Notes: generated by a model from the letters alone, not told the origin. A DNA stretch of 8,910 bases from an uncultured Oscillospiraceae bacterium (GCA_900758955.1 CAAETL010000033.1:1-8910); one strand, 5' to 3'; positions 1 to 8,865 are shown, counted from the first letter of the stretch. Made by a program: numbers and translations.

Positions 1-422
1 ATTGCACCCGTCTGGCGGGTCAAAAGGCGGATAACTGGTATCTCCGCCAACACCCCAAAACGCTGAACCTGCAATTTGTGGAGGGAATTCGCCGCCCTGA
101 CCGGGATAACGCCATTGATATTTATCTCTCCGATGAATACGAAGATGTGTTGGCCGAAGGCGTCTGGCAGAGTACCTTCCGGGTCAAGCCGGAACCCCTT
201 ACCGCCCAGGAGAAAAAGGCGTGGATTGCCACCCAGTCCGGCGTGACAGTGGGCTCTGACGCCTTCTTCCCCTTTGGCGACAATGTAGAGCGGGCGCGGA
301 AATCCGGCGTGCAGTACATTGCCGAACCCGGCGGTTCCATTCGAGATGACCACGTAATTGAGACCGCCAACAAATACGGCATGGTCATGGCTTTCACAGG
401 CATGCGCCTGTTCCATCATTAA
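1..422 (+). CDS. purH: AICAR transformylase (PurH-type), C-terminal part, cut by window edge
   Basis: Phosphoribosylaminoimidazolecarboxamide formyltransferase transfers the formyl group of 10-formyl-THF to AICAR, giving FAICAR, in the cytosol. The reading frame is open from base 3 to the TAA at 420-422, so 139 residues are visible and the start lies upstream. The visible part begins CTRLAGQKADNWYLRQHP, contains SDAFFPFGDN and ends in MRLFHH. These line up with the end of human ATIC as I remember it (CTRLAG..WWLRHHP, SDAFFPFRDN, LRLFHH). The Phe and Asp of SDAFFPFGDN and the Arg of RLFHH correspond to human Phe541, Asp546 and Arg588. The catalytic Lys-His pair would lie upstream. The E. coli-type PurH C-terminus lacks the WxLRxHP insert. 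Whether an IMP cyclohydrolase domain is fused at the N-terminus cannot be seen; several Clostridia carry a standalone transformylase of about 390 aa. It is followed 16 nt later by purD. Confidence 0.93.
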   Translation, partial: CTRLAGQKADNWYLRQHPKTLNLQFVEGIRRPDRDNAIDIYLSDEYEDVLAEGVWQSTFRVKPEPLTAQEKKAWIATQSGVTVGSDAFFPFGDNVERARKSGVQYIAEPGGSIRDDHVIETANKYGMVMAFTGMRLFHH

Positions 423-425
423 TCC

Positions 426-431
426 GGGAGG
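426..431 (+). promoter_or_regulatory. Ribosome binding site of purD (decides the start)
   Basis: GGGAGG lies 7 nt before the ATG at 439, in the 16-nt gap after the purH stop. The frame is open further upstream, to an ATG at 358 inside purH. Only the 439 start has a Shine-Dalgarno sequence, and it places the family's N-terminal MKVLVVGGGGREHA motif at residue 1. Confidence 0.85.
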
Positions 432-438
432 ATCGCAC

Positions 439-1713
439 ATGAAAGTACTAGTAGTCGGCGGCGGCGGGCGGGAGCACGCCATCGTCAAAAGTCTGAAGAA
501 AAGCAACCGGATTACCCAACTCTACGCCCTTCCCGGCAACGGCGGAATTGCCGCCGATGCCGTCTGCGTCAACATTGGCGCCAAAGAGATCGACAGGATC
601 GCGGCCTTTGCCAAAGAAAACGCCGTGGATTTTGCGGTGGTCGCCCCTGACGATCCCCTGGTGCTGGGGGCGGTTGACGCCCTGGAGGCCGTTGGCGTGC
701 CCTGTTTCGGCCCCAATAAGGCTGCCGCGATCCTGGAGGGAAGTAAAGTCTTCTCAAAAAACCTCATGAAGAAATACAATATTCCCACCGCGGGCTATGA
801 GGTCTTTACAGATCTGGCCGCCGCGCTGTCCTATTTGGAGACGGCACCCATTCCAACAGTGGTAAAGGCCGACGGTCTGGCCCTGGGCAAAGGCGTCATC
901 ATTGCCCAGACCCGCCAGGAGGCCATGGATGCCGTTCGCTCCATGATGGAGGATAAAATTTTTGGGGAAAGCGGCAGTCAGGTGGTGATTGAGGAGTTTC
1001 TCACCGGGCCTGAGGTCTCCGTGCTCTCCTTTACGGACGGAAAAGTGGTGGTGCCGATGGTATCCTCCATGGATCATAAGCGGATTGGCGAGGGAGATAC
1101 CGGCCCCAACACCGGCGGTATGGGTACGGTGGCCCCCAACCCCTATTACACAACGGCTGTGGCGAAGCAGTGTATGGAGGAGATTTTCTTACCCACCATG
1201 CGCGCCATGAACACCGAAGGGCGCACTTTTAAAGGCTGTCTCTATTTTGGCCTGATGCTTACCGACAAGGGGCCGAAGGTCATCGAATATAACTGCCGTT
1301 TTGGAGACCCGGAGACCCAAGTGGTTTTGCCGCTGCTGGAGAGCGATCTGCTTACAATACTGGAGGCCACCGCCGCTGGAAAACTGTCGGAGGTTGAGGT
1401 TAACTTTAAAAAAGGCCACGCTTGTTGTGTGGTTTTGGCCTCTCATGGCTATCCTAAATCGTATGAGACAGGATTTCCCATTACAATTCCCCAAGATTTG
1501 GATGCCGAGGTCTATGTGGCCGGCGCCAAGCTGGAGGAGGGCGTACTGAAAACCTCGGGAGGCCGTGTATTGGGCGTCACCGCTGTGGGAGATACCCTCC
1601 AGGGAGCCATTGACCAGGCCTATCGCGCCGCGGCGCGTGTCACCTTCCAAGACGCCTACTGTCGGAACGATATTGGGGCCAAGGCCCTGCAAGCCGCGAA
1701 AGAGGTGGAATGA
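439..1713 (+). CDS. purD: Phosphoribosylamine-glycine ligase (GAR synthetase)
   Basis: PurD catalyses the second step of de novo purine synthesis: phosphoribosylamine + glycine + ATP gives GAR + ADP + Pi. The 424-aa protein has the normal length and the ATP-grasp layout. The N-terminal Rossmann-like domain begins VVGGGGREHAI (5-15) and has LPGNGG at 31-36. The ATP-grasp part has KADGLALGKGV (143-153), HKRIGEGDTGPNTGGMG (213-229) and the metal-binding EYNCRFGDPETQ (283-294, with Glu283 and Asn285). The C-terminal domain has ASHGYPKSYETG (334-345) and CRNDIG (408-413, usually YRxDIG). APDDPLVLG at 69-77 replaces the more common GPExPLVxG. The TGA at 1711-1713 directly abuts the purL ATG, which suggests translational coupling. 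No frameshift or missing key residue was seen. Confidence 0.97.
   Translation: MKVLVVGGGGREHAIVKSLKKSNRITQLYALPGNGGIAADAVCVNIGAKEIDRIAAFAKENAVDFAVVAPDDPLVLGAVDALEAVGVPCFGPNKAAAILEGSKVFSKNLMKKYNIPTAGYEVFTDLAAALSYLETAPIPTVVKADGLALGKGVIIAQTRQEAMDAVRSMMEDKIFGESGSQVVIEEFLTGPEVSVLSFTDGKVVVPMVSSMDHKRIGEGDTGPNTGGMGTVAPNPYYTTAVAKQCMEEIFLPTMRAMNTEGRTFKGCLYFGLMLTDKGPKVIEYNCRFGDPETQVVLPLLESDLLTILEATAAGKLSEVEVNFKKGHACCVVLASHGYPKSYETGFPITIPQDLDAEVYVAGAKLEEGVLKTSGGRVLGVTAVGDTLQGAIDQAYRAAARVTFQDAYCRNDIGAKALQAAKEVE
1702..1709 (+). promoter_or_regulatory. Ribosome binding site of purL inside the purD 3' end
   Basis: GAGGTGGA, containing AGGTGG at 1703-1708, ends a few bases before the purL ATG at 1714 and lies wholly within the last codons of purD. 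With the abutting TGA-ATG it supports coupled translation of the two genes. Confidence 0.75.
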
Positions 1714-4700
1714 ATGGTTTATCGGATCTATGTGGAAAAACGCCCTGGCCTGGCTGCGGAAGCGGAGGGGTTAGCCAGCGATATTCGTACCTTGCTTCAA
1801 ATTAACGGGGTTACGGGACTTCGTTTATTCAATCGTTATGATGTGGAAAAGATCAGCCCAGAACTGTTTGATACCAGCGTCCGGACCATTTTATCCGAGC
1901 CCCAATTGGATTTGGTTTACAAAGAATTGCCCAACCATTATGGGACGGTGTTTGCCGTGGAGCCTCTGCCGGGGCAGTTCGATCAGCGGGCGGACTCCGC
2001 CGCACAATGCATCCAGATTCTCTCCCAGGGAGAGCGCCCCTTAGTGAAGACCGCCAAGGTCTATTTGTTGGAAGGGAACCTTTCTTCGGCGGAGATGGCA
2101 GCTATAAAGAAGTACGTGATTAATCCCGTGGAGTGCCGGGAGGCCTCTCTGGAACCGGCGGATACCCTGGAAACGGCATATGAGATTCCCAATTCTGTGG
2201 CAGTGCTGGATGGATTTCGCGGATTGGACGAGGCGGGACTTACCGCTCTGGTGGCCGATTACGGCCTTGCTATGGATTTGGACGACCTGCGTTTCTGTCG
2301 GGACTACTTCAAAACAGAGGGCCGCGACCCCACCATGACGGAACTGCGGGTTATTGATACCTACTGGTCCGACCATTGCCGCCACACCACTTTCCTCACC
2401 ACCATTGATAAGGCGGAATTTGCCGATCCCCTGCTGCAGAAAACTTATGAGGATTACCTGGAGACCCGTCGGGCTATTGGACGCACGAAGCCTATTAATC
2501 TGATGGACCTTGGCACCATCGCGGCGAAATTTTTGAAAAGCCAAGGCAAACTGCCCAATTTGGACGAGTCCGAGGAGATCAACGCCTGTACCGTAAAAAT
2601 GAAGGTACACACCTCAACGGGTGATACGGAGGACTGGCTCCTTCTCTTCAAGAATGAAACCCACAATCACCCCACGGAGATCGAGCCCTTTGGCGGGGCT
2701 GCCACCTGTGTGGGCGGCGCGATTCGAGATCCCCTGTCGGGCAGATCCTACGTCTACGCCGCCATGCGGGTCACCGGCGCCGCGAACCCACTCGTGCCAG
2801 TAAAGGAGACCATGGAGGGAAAGCTGCCCCAACGGACCATAGTGACCAAAGCGGCCGCCGGGTATAGTTCATACGGCAACCAAATTGGTCTGGCCACAGG
2901 GCAGGTTGACGAGCTTTATCACCCCGGCTATGCCGCTAAACGGATGGAAATTGGTGCGGTGATTGGCGCGGCGCCTGCGGAAAATGTCCGCCGGGAACGT
3001 CCCCAAGCGGGGGATTTGGTTATCCTACTGGGGGGGCGCACCGGTCGTGACGGCTGTGGCGGCGCTACCGGCTCCTCCAAATCCCATACCGCCCAATCCC
3101 TGGAAACCTGTGGGGCGGAGGTGCAGAAAGGCAATGCGCCGGAGGAGAGAAAGCTTCAGCGGCTGTTCCGAACCCCCGAAGCCTCCCGCCTCATCAAACG
3201 CTGCAACGATTTTGGCGCTGGCGGCGTTTCCGTGGCCATCGGGGAACTGGCCGACGGCCTGGAAATAGATTTAAATAAAGTACCAAAGAAATATGAGGGC
3301 TTAGACGGCACCGAGCTGGCCATCAGCGAATCTCAGGAACGTATGGCGGTGGTGGTCGAGGCGAAAGACGCCCCTCGGTTTATGGAACTATCAGACCAAG
3401 AAAATTTGGAATCTACCATAGTCGCTACGGTTACGGAGAATCCTCGCTTGGTGATGCATTGGAATGGAAAAAATATTGTCGATATCGCCCGTTCCTTCCT
3501 GGATACCAACGGCGTGGAAAAGCATATCACCGTGAAGACCGCGCCTGCGCAGTCCTTCCAAAAGCAGATTGTTTCAGATTTCAGACAGGGCTTCACCGAT
3601 TTGGCCGCAGACCTGAATGTCTGTTCCAAACGGGGGTTGTCGGAGCGGTTTGACTCCACCATCGGCGCGGGTACTGTGCTGATGCCTTTTGGGGGACAGA
3701 ACCAGCTCACCCCCGCCCAAGCCATGGTGAATAAGATCGCCATGGAAAACAAGGATTCTGATACTTGCTCCGTGATGGCCTGGGGGTATAACCCATTTAT
3801 CACAGAAAAATCGCCCTATCACGGCGCCTATCTGGCGGTGATTGAATCGGTTGCCAAACTGGTCGCCACCGGCGCTTCCCTGGAGGAGACCTATTTAAGT
3901 TTCCAGGAATATTTTGAGCGCCTTCAGAAGGACCCGGTGCGCTGGGGGAAACCGCTTGCCGCCCTGCTGGGCGCTTTCCGGGCCCAAAAGGAGTTGGAAG
4001 TTGCCGCCATCGGCGGAAAGGACTCCATGAGCGGCAGTTTTGAAGACCTGGACGTGCCTCCCACATTGGTTTCCTTCGCCGTGACCACCGACGCTATCTC
4101 ACAGATCCTGTCACCCGAGTTTAAAGAACCGGGCCATCAGGTTATCTGGATTCGCCCCGTATACGGGGCCGACGGTCTGCCCCAGGCCGATTCTCTCAAG
4201 GAAGTATTCCAGACGGTGGTAAACCTGAATCGGGCCGGAAAGGTAGCCGCCGCCTATACGCCAACCTATGGCGGCGCGGCCGAGGGTATCATGAAGATGT
4301 CCTTTGGCAATGGCATTGGGGTTGCGTTGGCAGAAAGTTGTGACCTGGAGGAGCTGTTTGGCTACGCCTATGGTTCCTTTATCCTAGAGCTCACGGAAGA
4401 CGCAGATCTTGGCGTTACACTGGGCCGCACCACGGAAGAACCTGTTCTCGCATGGAAGGGGGAGACCTTGCCTGTCTTCGACTTGCTCGGCGTATATGAG
4501 AGCGTTTTGGAGCCCATCTATCCCTGTGATCTCCCACAGGGGGGAGGAGAGATTCCCACGTTCTCCCACGCGGCAAACTCCTGGCCCGCGCCTGCTGTCC
4601 ACACGGCCAAACCCAGGGTCATGATCCCCGTATTTCCTGGCACTAACTGCGAGTATGACACCGCAAAGGCGGCGCGGGCCGCCGGTGCGGAGCCGGAGAT

Positions 4701-5406
4701 CATTGTGATTCAAAATCTTACCGCAGCCCGCATTGCCCAATCGGTGGAATATGTGGCCCGTCGGCTGCAGGAGGCACAAATGGTGTTTCTTCCCGGCGGT
4801 TTCTCCGGTGGGGACGAGCCCGACGGTTCGGGCAAATTTATCACCTCCTTCTTCCGCAGCGGACCGGTGCAGGAGCAGATTAACCGGCTTTTGAAGCAGC
4901 GGGACGGTCTGATGTGCGGTGTATGCAACGGGTTCCAAGCCCTCATTAAGTTGGGTTTGGTGCCTTATGGCGAGATCATTGATACAAATGAGAACAGTCC
5001 GACTTTGACCTATAACACCATTGGACGGCACCAATCCCGGCTGGTACGCACCCGCGTGGCCTCCAACCTCTCCCCCTGGCTGATGGAGACCCAAGTGGGC
5101 GATATCTATACGGTGCCCGTTTCTCACGGTGAGGGGCGCTTCCTGGCCGCCGACAGTTTAATTCTGAACCTGGCCGAGAAGGGGCAGATCGCCACACAAT
5201 ATGTGGATCTGGACGGAAGCCCCACCAGTGACATTCACTTTAACCCCAATAACTCTGCCTTTGCAGTAGAGGGCATCACCTCTCCGGATGGCCGGGTTTA
5301 TGGCAAAATGGGTCACTCCGAGCGCATAGGCGAGGGGCTCTACCAAAACGTACCCGGCAATTATGACATGGGCCTTTTCCGGTCCGCGGTTAAATACTTT
5401 AAATAA
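1714..5406 (+). CDS. purL: Phosphoribosylformylglycinamidine synthase, single-chain with glutaminase domain
   Basis: PurL converts FGAR + glutamine + ATP to FGAM + glutamate, the fourth step of the pathway. At 1230 aa it is the large one-polypeptide form, so separate PurS and PurQ subunits are not needed. From memory it fits the Firmicute/Clostridial family TIGR01857 better than the E. coli type. Order: an N-terminal PurS-like domain (about 1-95); a linker with SDHCRHTTF (219-227); a first synthase half with [18 protein letters not shown] (315-332) and [20 protein letters not shown] (440-459); a second half with [12 protein letters not shown] (765-776); and a class I glutaminase domain from about 968 to the end. 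The glutaminase triad is visible: nucleophile Cys1071 in CGVCNGFQ, and His1201 and Glu1203 in MGHSER, where many relatives have PHPER. [15 protein letters not shown] lies just before the HxE motif. The start is set by AGGTGG upstream and an abutting purD stop. The gene is intact. Confidence 0.97.
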   Translation: MVYRIYVEKRPGLAAEAEGLASDIRTLLQINGVTGLRLFNRYDVEKISPELFDTSVRTILSEPQLDLVYKELPNHYGTVFAVEPLPGQFDQRADSAAQCIQILSQGERPLVKTAKVYLLEGNLSSAEMAAIKKYVINPVECREASLEPADTLETAYEIPNSVAVLDGFRGLDEAGLTALVADYGLAMDLDDLRFCRDYFKTEGRDPTMTELRVIDTYWSDHCRHTTFLTTIDKAEFADPLLQKTYEDYLETRRAIGRTKPINLMDLGTIAAKFLKSQGKLPNLDESEEINACTVKMKVHTSTGDTEDWLLLFKNETHNHPTEIEPFGGAATCVGGAIRDPLSGRSYVYAAMRVTGAANPLVPVKETMEGKLPQRTIVTKAAAGYSSYGNQIGLATGQVDELYHPGYAAKRMEIGAVIGAAPAENVRRERPQAGDLVILLGGRTGRDGCGGATGSSKSHTAQSLETCGAEVQKGNAPEERKLQRLFRTPEASRLIKRCNDFGAGGVSVAIGELADGLEIDLNKVPKKYEGLDGTELAISESQERMAVVVEAKDAPRFMELSDQENLESTIVATVTENPRLVMHWNGKNIVDIARSFLDTNGVEKHITVKTAPAQSFQKQIVSDFRQGFTDLAADLNVCSKRGLSERFDSTIGAGTVLMPFGGQNQLTPAQAMVNKIAMENKDSDTCSVMAWGYNPFITEKSPYHGAYLAVIESVAKLVATGASLEETYLSFQEYFERLQKDPVRWGKPLAALLGAFRAQKELEVAAIGGKDSMSGSFEDLDVPPTLVSFAVTTDAISQILSPEFKEPGHQVIWIRPVYGADGLPQADSLKEVFQTVVNLNRAGKVAAAYTPTYGGAAEGIMKMSFGNGIGVALAESCDLEELFGYAYGSFILELTEDADLGVTLGRTTEEPVLAWKGETLPVFDLLGVYESVLEPIYPCDLPQGGGEIPTFSHAANSWPAPAVHTAKPRVMIPVFPGTNCEYDTAKAARAAGAEPEIIVIQNLTAARIAQSVEYVARRLQEAQMVFLPGGFSGGDEPDGSGKFITSFFRSGPVQEQINRLLKQRDGLMCGVCNGFQALIKLGLVPYGEIIDTNENSPTLTYNTIGRHQSRLVRTRVASNLSPWLMETQVGDIYTVPVSHGEGRFLAADSLILNLAEKGQIATQYVDLDGSPTSDIHFNPNNSAFAVEGITSPDGRVYGKMGHSERIGEGLYQNVPGNYDMGLFRSAVKYFK

Positions 5407-5409
5407 GGG

Positions 5410-5415
5410 AAGGAG
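5410..5415 (+). promoter_or_regulatory. Ribosome binding site of guaB
   Basis: AAGGAG sits 8 nt before the ATG at 5424, in the 17-nt gap after the purL stop. It is near the Firmicute optimum and supports co-transcription with independent translation initiation. Confidence 0.85.
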
Positions 5416-5423
5416 ACCTGATT

Positions 5424-6926
5424 ATGGCATACTATTACCCGGAACCCTCTCATACCTTTAGTGAGTACCTTTTGATTCCCGGTTACACCTCCGAGGAATG
5501 CAGACCGGACAACGTTTCGCTGAAACCCCCTTTGGTCAAATTTAAAATGGGGGAGGAGCCGGCGATCAGCCTGAACATTCCTCTGGTCTCCGCTGTCATG
5601 CAGGCGGTCTCCGATGATAAGATGGCGGTAGCCCTTGCCAAAGAGGGCGGAATCGCGTTTATTTATGGCTCTCAGAGCATTGAGGATGAGACGGCAATGG
5701 TGGCCCGGGCTAAGAGCTATAAAGCCGGTTTTGTGGCCAGCGACTCCAATTTGAAGCTTGACAGCAATCTGGCCGATGTGCTGGAATTGTTGGAGCGCAC
5801 CGGTCACTCCACCATGGCGGTAACCGAGAACGGAGACCCCAATGGGAAGCTGATGGGCCTTGTTACCAGCCGTGATTATCGCATCAGCCGGATGCCGCTG
5901 GATACAAAGGTCTCTGAGTTTATGACCCCTGTGGAGCGGCTCATTACAGCCCCTAAAACAACTACCTTAAAGCAGGCCAACGACATCATTTGGGATCACA
6001 AGCTCAATGCGCTTCCCATTATAGACGAAAACGGGAACATGATAAGCTTTGTCTTCCGGAAAGACTACTCCGCGCATAAAGACAATCCCAGGGAACTGTT
6101 GGACGCCCAGAAACGCTATGTGGTTGGCGCCGGAATCAACAGTGTGGACTATGCCGAGCGAGTCCCCGCCCTGGTAGCGGCTGGTGCGGATGTGCTCTGT
6201 GTGGATTCCTCCGAGGGCTACTCGGTTTGGCAGAAAAAGACCATTGACTATATCCGCCAAAATTTTGGTGATACCGTAAAGGTAGGCGCCGGCAATGTCG
6301 TGGATCGGGAGGGTTTTCTCTTCCTGGCCGAAGCCGGCGCGGACTTTGTAAAAGTGGGCATCGGCGGCGGTTCCATCTGCATTACCCGGGAGCAGAAGGG
6401 AATTGGCCGTGGCCAAGCTACCGCTCTCATTGAAGTGGCGGCCGCCCGGGATGAGTATTTTGCCAAAACCGGCGTCTATGTGCCCATTTGTTCCGATGGC
6501 GGTATCGTTTACGATTATCATATGACCCTGGCTCTTGCCATGGGCGCGGACTTTATGATGCTGGGCCGGTATTTTGCCCGTTTTGACGAGGCTCCGTCCA
6601 ATAAGCTCATGGTCAACGGCACCTATGTGAAGGAGTACTGGGGAGAGGGGTCCAACCGGGCTCGGAACTGGCAGCGCTACGACGTGGGCGGCAAGAGCGA
6701 CCTGTCCTTCGAGGAGGGCGTGGACTCTTATGTGGTCTATGCGGGGCCTCTTCAGGATAATGTGGCCAAAAGCCTGTATAAGGTGAAGTCCACCATGTGT
6801 AACTGCGGCGTAACGAATATCCCGGATTTGCAGAAGAATGCGAAAATCACCCTGGTGTCCGCCACCAGTATTGTAGAAGGCGGTTACCATGACGTGACCC
6901 TTCGCTCCACCAGTAATAACTCGTAA
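5424..6926 (+). CDS. guaB: IMP dehydrogenase, Tritrichomonas foetus-like type
   Basis: IMP dehydrogenase oxidises IMP to XMP with NAD+, the committed step to GMP. The 500-aa protein is a TIM barrel interrupted by a pair of CBS domains (about 105-225), where adenine or guanine nucleotides usually regulate. The catalytic loop reads [18 protein letters not shown], with Cys319 as the nucleophile. Asp261, Trp269, Lys310, Asp358, Arg382, Arg418-Tyr419 (mobile flap, NWQRYDVGG), Glu431 and Lys455 fall at the same numbers as in the T. foetus enzyme as I remember it. Common bacterial GuaB has GPGSICTTR in the loop. Residue 241, an Arg contacting NAD in T. foetus, is Val here. The flap and Glu431 argue against GMP reductase. 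The gene ends in tandem in-frame stops, TAATAA. By family knowledge, Lys310 and Glu431 go with low sensitivity to mycophenolic acid; that is inference here. Confidence 0.95.
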   Translation: MAYYYPEPSHTFSEYLLIPGYTSEECRPDNVSLKPPLVKFKMGEEPAISLNIPLVSAVMQAVSDDKMAVALAKEGGIAFIYGSQSIEDETAMVARAKSYKAGFVASDSNLKLDSNLADVLELLERTGHSTMAVTENGDPNGKLMGLVTSRDYRISRMPLDTKVSEFMTPVERLITAPKTTTLKQANDIIWDHKLNALPIIDENGNMISFVFRKDYSAHKDNPRELLDAQKRYVVGAGINSVDYAERVPALVAAGADVLCVDSSEGYSVWQKKTIDYIRQNFGDTVKVGAGNVVDREGFLFLAEAGADFVKVGIGGGSICITREQKGIGRGQATALIEVAAARDEYFAKTGVYVPICSDGGIVYDYHMTLALAMGADFMMLGRYFARFDEAPSNKLMVNGTYVKEYWGEGSNRARNWQRYDVGGKSDLSFEEGVDSYVVYAGPLQDNVAKSLYKVKSTMCNCGVTNIPDLQKNAKITLVSATSIVEGGYHDVTLRSTSNNS

Positions 6927-6982
6927 TAAAATCTATACGCTCCATGGCGGAGATGCAGTCTAAGATAGAGAAGGGTGAAACC
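6927..6982 (+). promoter_or_regulatory. guaB-fhs spacer with the fhs ribosome binding site
   Basis: This 56-nt gap holds AAGGGTG at 6971-6977, placed 5 nt before the ATG at 6983. That favours 6983 over the in-frame ATG at 6944, which has no Shine-Dalgarno sequence. I see no good -35/-10 pair. The only structure is a 4-bp CTCC/GGAG hairpin (6940-6952 region) with no U-run, so readthrough from guaB is likely. Confidence 0.6.
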
Positions 6983-8650
6983 ATGAGAAGTGACATCGAA
7001 ATCGCACAGGCCTGTGACCTCAAGCATATCCGCGAGATCGCCGCGATCGCGGGGGTTGACGAAAAGTATCTGGAACAGTACGGGAACTTCAAAGCCAAGG
7101 TGGACTACAATCTCCTTGCAGAGACGGATCGCCCCGACGGCAAGCTGGTGCTGGTTACCGCCATTACGCCGACGCCCGCCGGAGAAGGAAAGACTACGAC
7201 GACCGTAGGACTATCCGACGGCCTGCGTAAGATCGGGAAGAAGTCGGTTGTCGCGCTGCGGGAACCTTCTCTGGGACCGGTTTTCGGCCTAAAGGGGGGC
7301 GCGGCTGGGGGCGGATACGCCCAGGTGGTCCCCATGGAGGACATCAACCTTCATTTTACCGGGGACTTTCACGCCATCGGCGCGGCGAACAACCTGCTGG
7401 CGGCGATGCTGGATAACCATATTTATCAGGGCAACGCTTTGCAAATTGATCCAAAACGGATCACATGGCGGCGCTGTGTGGACATGAACGATCGTCAGCT
7501 TCGGAATCTTGTGGACGGCCTGGGGGGGCGCGTAAACGGCGTGCCGCGAGAGGACGGCTACGATATTACCGTGGCGTCGGAAATTATGGCAGTGCTCTGC
7601 CTGTCCACTTCGATCAGCGATTTAAAAGAACGGTTAGCACGGATTGTTGTGGGGTACACCTATGAGGAAAAGCCGGTGACCGCCGGGGATTTAAAGGCCG
7701 CCGGCGCCATGACGGCCCTCTTAAAAGACGCGCTAAAGCCCAATTTGGTGCAAACGTTGGAGGGGACCCCCGCTTTCATTCATGGCGGACCATTCGCCAA
7801 CATTGCCCACGGCTGTAACTCCATTATGGCCACCCGTTTGGCCTTGAAATTGGGAGAGTACGCCGTGACCGAGGCAGGCTTTGGCGCGGACCTGGGTGCG
7901 GAGAAATTCCTGGATATCAAGTGCCGGATGGCTGGCTTAACGCCCTCCGCGGTGGTAGTCGTGGCTACCGTGCGGGCGCTGAAACATCACGGCGGCGTGG
8001 CGAAAGCCGATTTGGGCGTGGAAAATTTGGCGGCGTTAGAGCGGGGGCTTCCCAACCTGTTGCAGCACGTGGAGAACATTACCAAGGTATTTGGGTTGCC
8101 CTGCGTGGTGGCCATCAATCGTTTCCCCTTGGATACCGAGGCGGAACTGGCCCTCATTGCGTCCAAATGCAAAGAATTGGGCGTGAATGTGGCCCTCTCC
8201 GAAGTCTGGGCCAAGGGCGGCGAAGGTGGCGTGGCCCTGGCGGAGGAAGTGGTGCGTCTTTGTGAACAGCCGAATCAGTTTCGGCAGAGTTACGAGCTCA
8301 ACAGCACCATTGAGGAAAAGCTGGAGAGCATTGTCACAAAGATTTACCACGGCGCTGGCGTCACGTTGACACCCAATGCGAAAAAGCAGGCGGGGCAGCT
8401 GACAGAGCAGGGGTTTGGCGACTATCCCATTTGTATGGCTAAGACCCAGTACAGCTTCTCCGACGACGCGTCTCTTCTGGGCGCGCCGAAAGATTTCGTG
8501 GTTACCGTGCGGAATTTGAAAGTTTCCGCCGGCGCTGGATTCATCGTAGCGCTTACCGGAGACATCCTCACCATGCCCGGTCTTCCCAAGGTCCCAGCGG
8601 CTGAAAAAATTGACGTGGACGCCGACGGGCGGATTTCCGGCCTGTTTTAA
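6983..8650 (+). CDS. fhs: Formate-tetrahydrofolate ligase (10-formyl-THF synthetase)
   Basis: Fhs makes 10-formyl-tetrahydrofolate from formate, THF and ATP in the cytosol. Acetogens use it in the Wood-Ljungdahl methyl branch, and other anaerobes use it to supply one-carbon units. The 555-aa protein has the usual family length and begins [16 protein letters not shown]. It has the nucleotide-binding loop [10 protein letters not shown] (64-73), the family signature [20 protein letters not shown] (93-112), [16 protein letters not shown] (117-132), [20 protein letters not shown] (261-280), [14 protein letters not shown] (296-309) and the standard end [16 protein letters not shown] (531-546). Its place behind purH-purD-purL-guaB suggests that here it supplies formyl groups for purine synthesis; a role in acetogenesis or purine fermentation cannot be judged from this window. 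No truncation or frameshift is seen. It is probably the last gene of the operon. Confidence 0.97.
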   Translation: MRSDIEIAQACDLKHIREIAAIAGVDEKYLEQYGNFKAKVDYNLLAETDRPDGKLVLVTAITPTPAGEGKTTTTVGLSDGLRKIGKKSVVALREPSLGPVFGLKGGAAGGGYAQVVPMEDINLHFTGDFHAIGAANNLLAAMLDNHIYQGNALQIDPKRITWRRCVDMNDRQLRNLVDGLGGRVNGVPREDGYDITVASEIMAVLCLSTSISDLKERLARIVVGYTYEEKPVTAGDLKAAGAMTALLKDALKPNLVQTLEGTPAFIHGGPFANIAHGCNSIMATRLALKLGEYAVTEAGFGADLGAEKFLDIKCRMAGLTPSAVVVVATVRALKHHGGVAKADLGVENLAALERGLPNLLQHVENITKVFGLPCVVAINRFPLDTEAELALIASKCKELGVNVALSEVWAKGGEGGVALAEEVVRLCEQPNQFRQSYELNSTIEEKLESIVTKIYHGAGVTLTPNAKKQAGQLTEQGFGDYPICMAKTQYSFSDDASLLGAPKDFVVTVRNLKVSAGAGFIVALTGDILTMPGLPKVPAAEKIDVDADGRISGLF

Positions 8651-8761
8651 GGGATTCCCGTTTCTACATGACTTCGTTCTGACAAAATCAAAGTCCGGTT
8701 GCCTTTGTTATCTATACCAAAAGATGAAAAAACCCTGTGCACTTTTTTGTCAGAGAACCAA
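8651..8761. other. Intergenic spacer after fhs, no convincing terminator
   Basis: This stretch is more AT-rich than the genes. It contains a weak hairpin CAAAG (8689-8693) / CTTTG (8703-8707) with a 9-nt loop, followed by a T-containing but not T-rich tail. It also holds A6 (8727-8732) facing T6 (8743-8748) across a 10-nt loop that includes GTGCAC. Either could mark the transcript end of the upstream operon, but neither is a classical GC-rich hairpin with a U-run. No gene is seen here. Confidence 0.35.
8678..8754. repeat. 10-bp inverted repeat between fhs and the downstream promoter
   Basis: TCTGACAAAA (8678-8687) and TTTTGTCAGA (8745-8754) are perfect reverse complements separated by 57 nt. 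The right arm ends 7 nt before the -35 box at 8762. It could be paired protein-binding sites or the base of a large, loose stem-loop. The arms carry the same TGACA/TGTCA core that recurs at and downstream of the promoter. Confidence 0.45.
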
Positions 8762-8789
8762 TTGACATCCTGGGAAAAAGGAGTATAAT
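8762..8789 (+). promoter_or_regulatory. Consensus sigma-A-type promoter
   Basis: TTGACA (8762-8767) and TATAAT (8784-8789) are both perfect matches to the housekeeping consensus, separated by 16 bp. The expected transcript start is near 8795-8797. It lies about 90 nt before the ATG at 8878 and so would drive the gene entering the right edge, independently of the pur operon. There is no extended -10 TG. Confidence 0.85.
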
Positions 8790-8804
8790 TTTCAAGAATG
8801 TCAA
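8762..8804. repeat. 7-bp inverted repeat bracketing the promoter
   Basis: TTGACAT (8762-8768, overlapping the -35 box) and ATGTCAA (8798-8804, at or just after the expected transcript start) are perfect reverse complements about 36 bp apart. The geometry would suit a regulator bound on both sides of RNA polymerase, but the -35 consensus itself supplies most of the left arm, so chance cannot be excluded. Confidence 0.35.
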
Positions 8805-8814
8805 AGTAACGCGC

Positions 8815-8841
8815 GCCCGCCTGGGAAAATCCCGGGCGGGC
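8815..8841 (+). other. GC-rich hairpin in the 5' leader
   Basis: GCCCGCCTGGGA (8815-8826) pairs with TCCCGGGCGGGC (8830-8841): 12 pairs including one G-U wobble, closing a 3-nt AAA loop. It falls about 20 nt into the predicted transcript and 36 nt before the start codon. It is not followed by a U-run, so it is not a classical intrinsic terminator. It may stabilise the mRNA 5' end or act as part of a leader control element. Confidence 0.6.
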
Positions 8842-8865
8842 CGTGGAATACGAACAGAAAGGACC

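Noticed and set aside
358..438. Longer purD reading frame starting at an ATG inside purH
   Set aside because: It has no Shine-Dalgarno sequence, adds 27 residues with no family match, and overlaps the conserved PurH C-terminus. The 439 start fits the family.
4384..5127. 247-aa open frame on the minus strand opposite the purL glutaminase domain
   Set aside because: It lies opposite conserved catalytic motifs of purL and has no recognisable protein motif.
5967..6890. 307-aa open frame on the minus strand opposite guaB
   Set aside because: It lies wholly within a clear, intact IMP dehydrogenase gene. Its translation matches no family I recognise, and it is best explained as a by-product of codon bias.
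6944..6982. Longer fhs start at 6944
   Set aside because: There is no ribosome binding site before it. The 13 extra residues are not seen in Fhs proteins, and 6983 has AAGGGTG at proper spacing.
8725..8766. 13-codon + strand frame beginning MKKPCALF as a possible leader peptide
   Set aside because: It has no Shine-Dalgarno sequence and lies upstream of the predicted transcript start, so it would not be on that mRNA.
8815..8841. Leader hairpin as an intrinsic terminator of the pur operon
   Set aside because: The stem is strong, but the following bases (CGTGGAATACG) contain no U-run, and the hairpin lies downstream of a new promoter.
8847..8860. ATACGAACAGAA as a PurR PurBox
   Set aside because: Only a single CGAAC core is present, with no second box at the expected spacing and position relative to the promoter.
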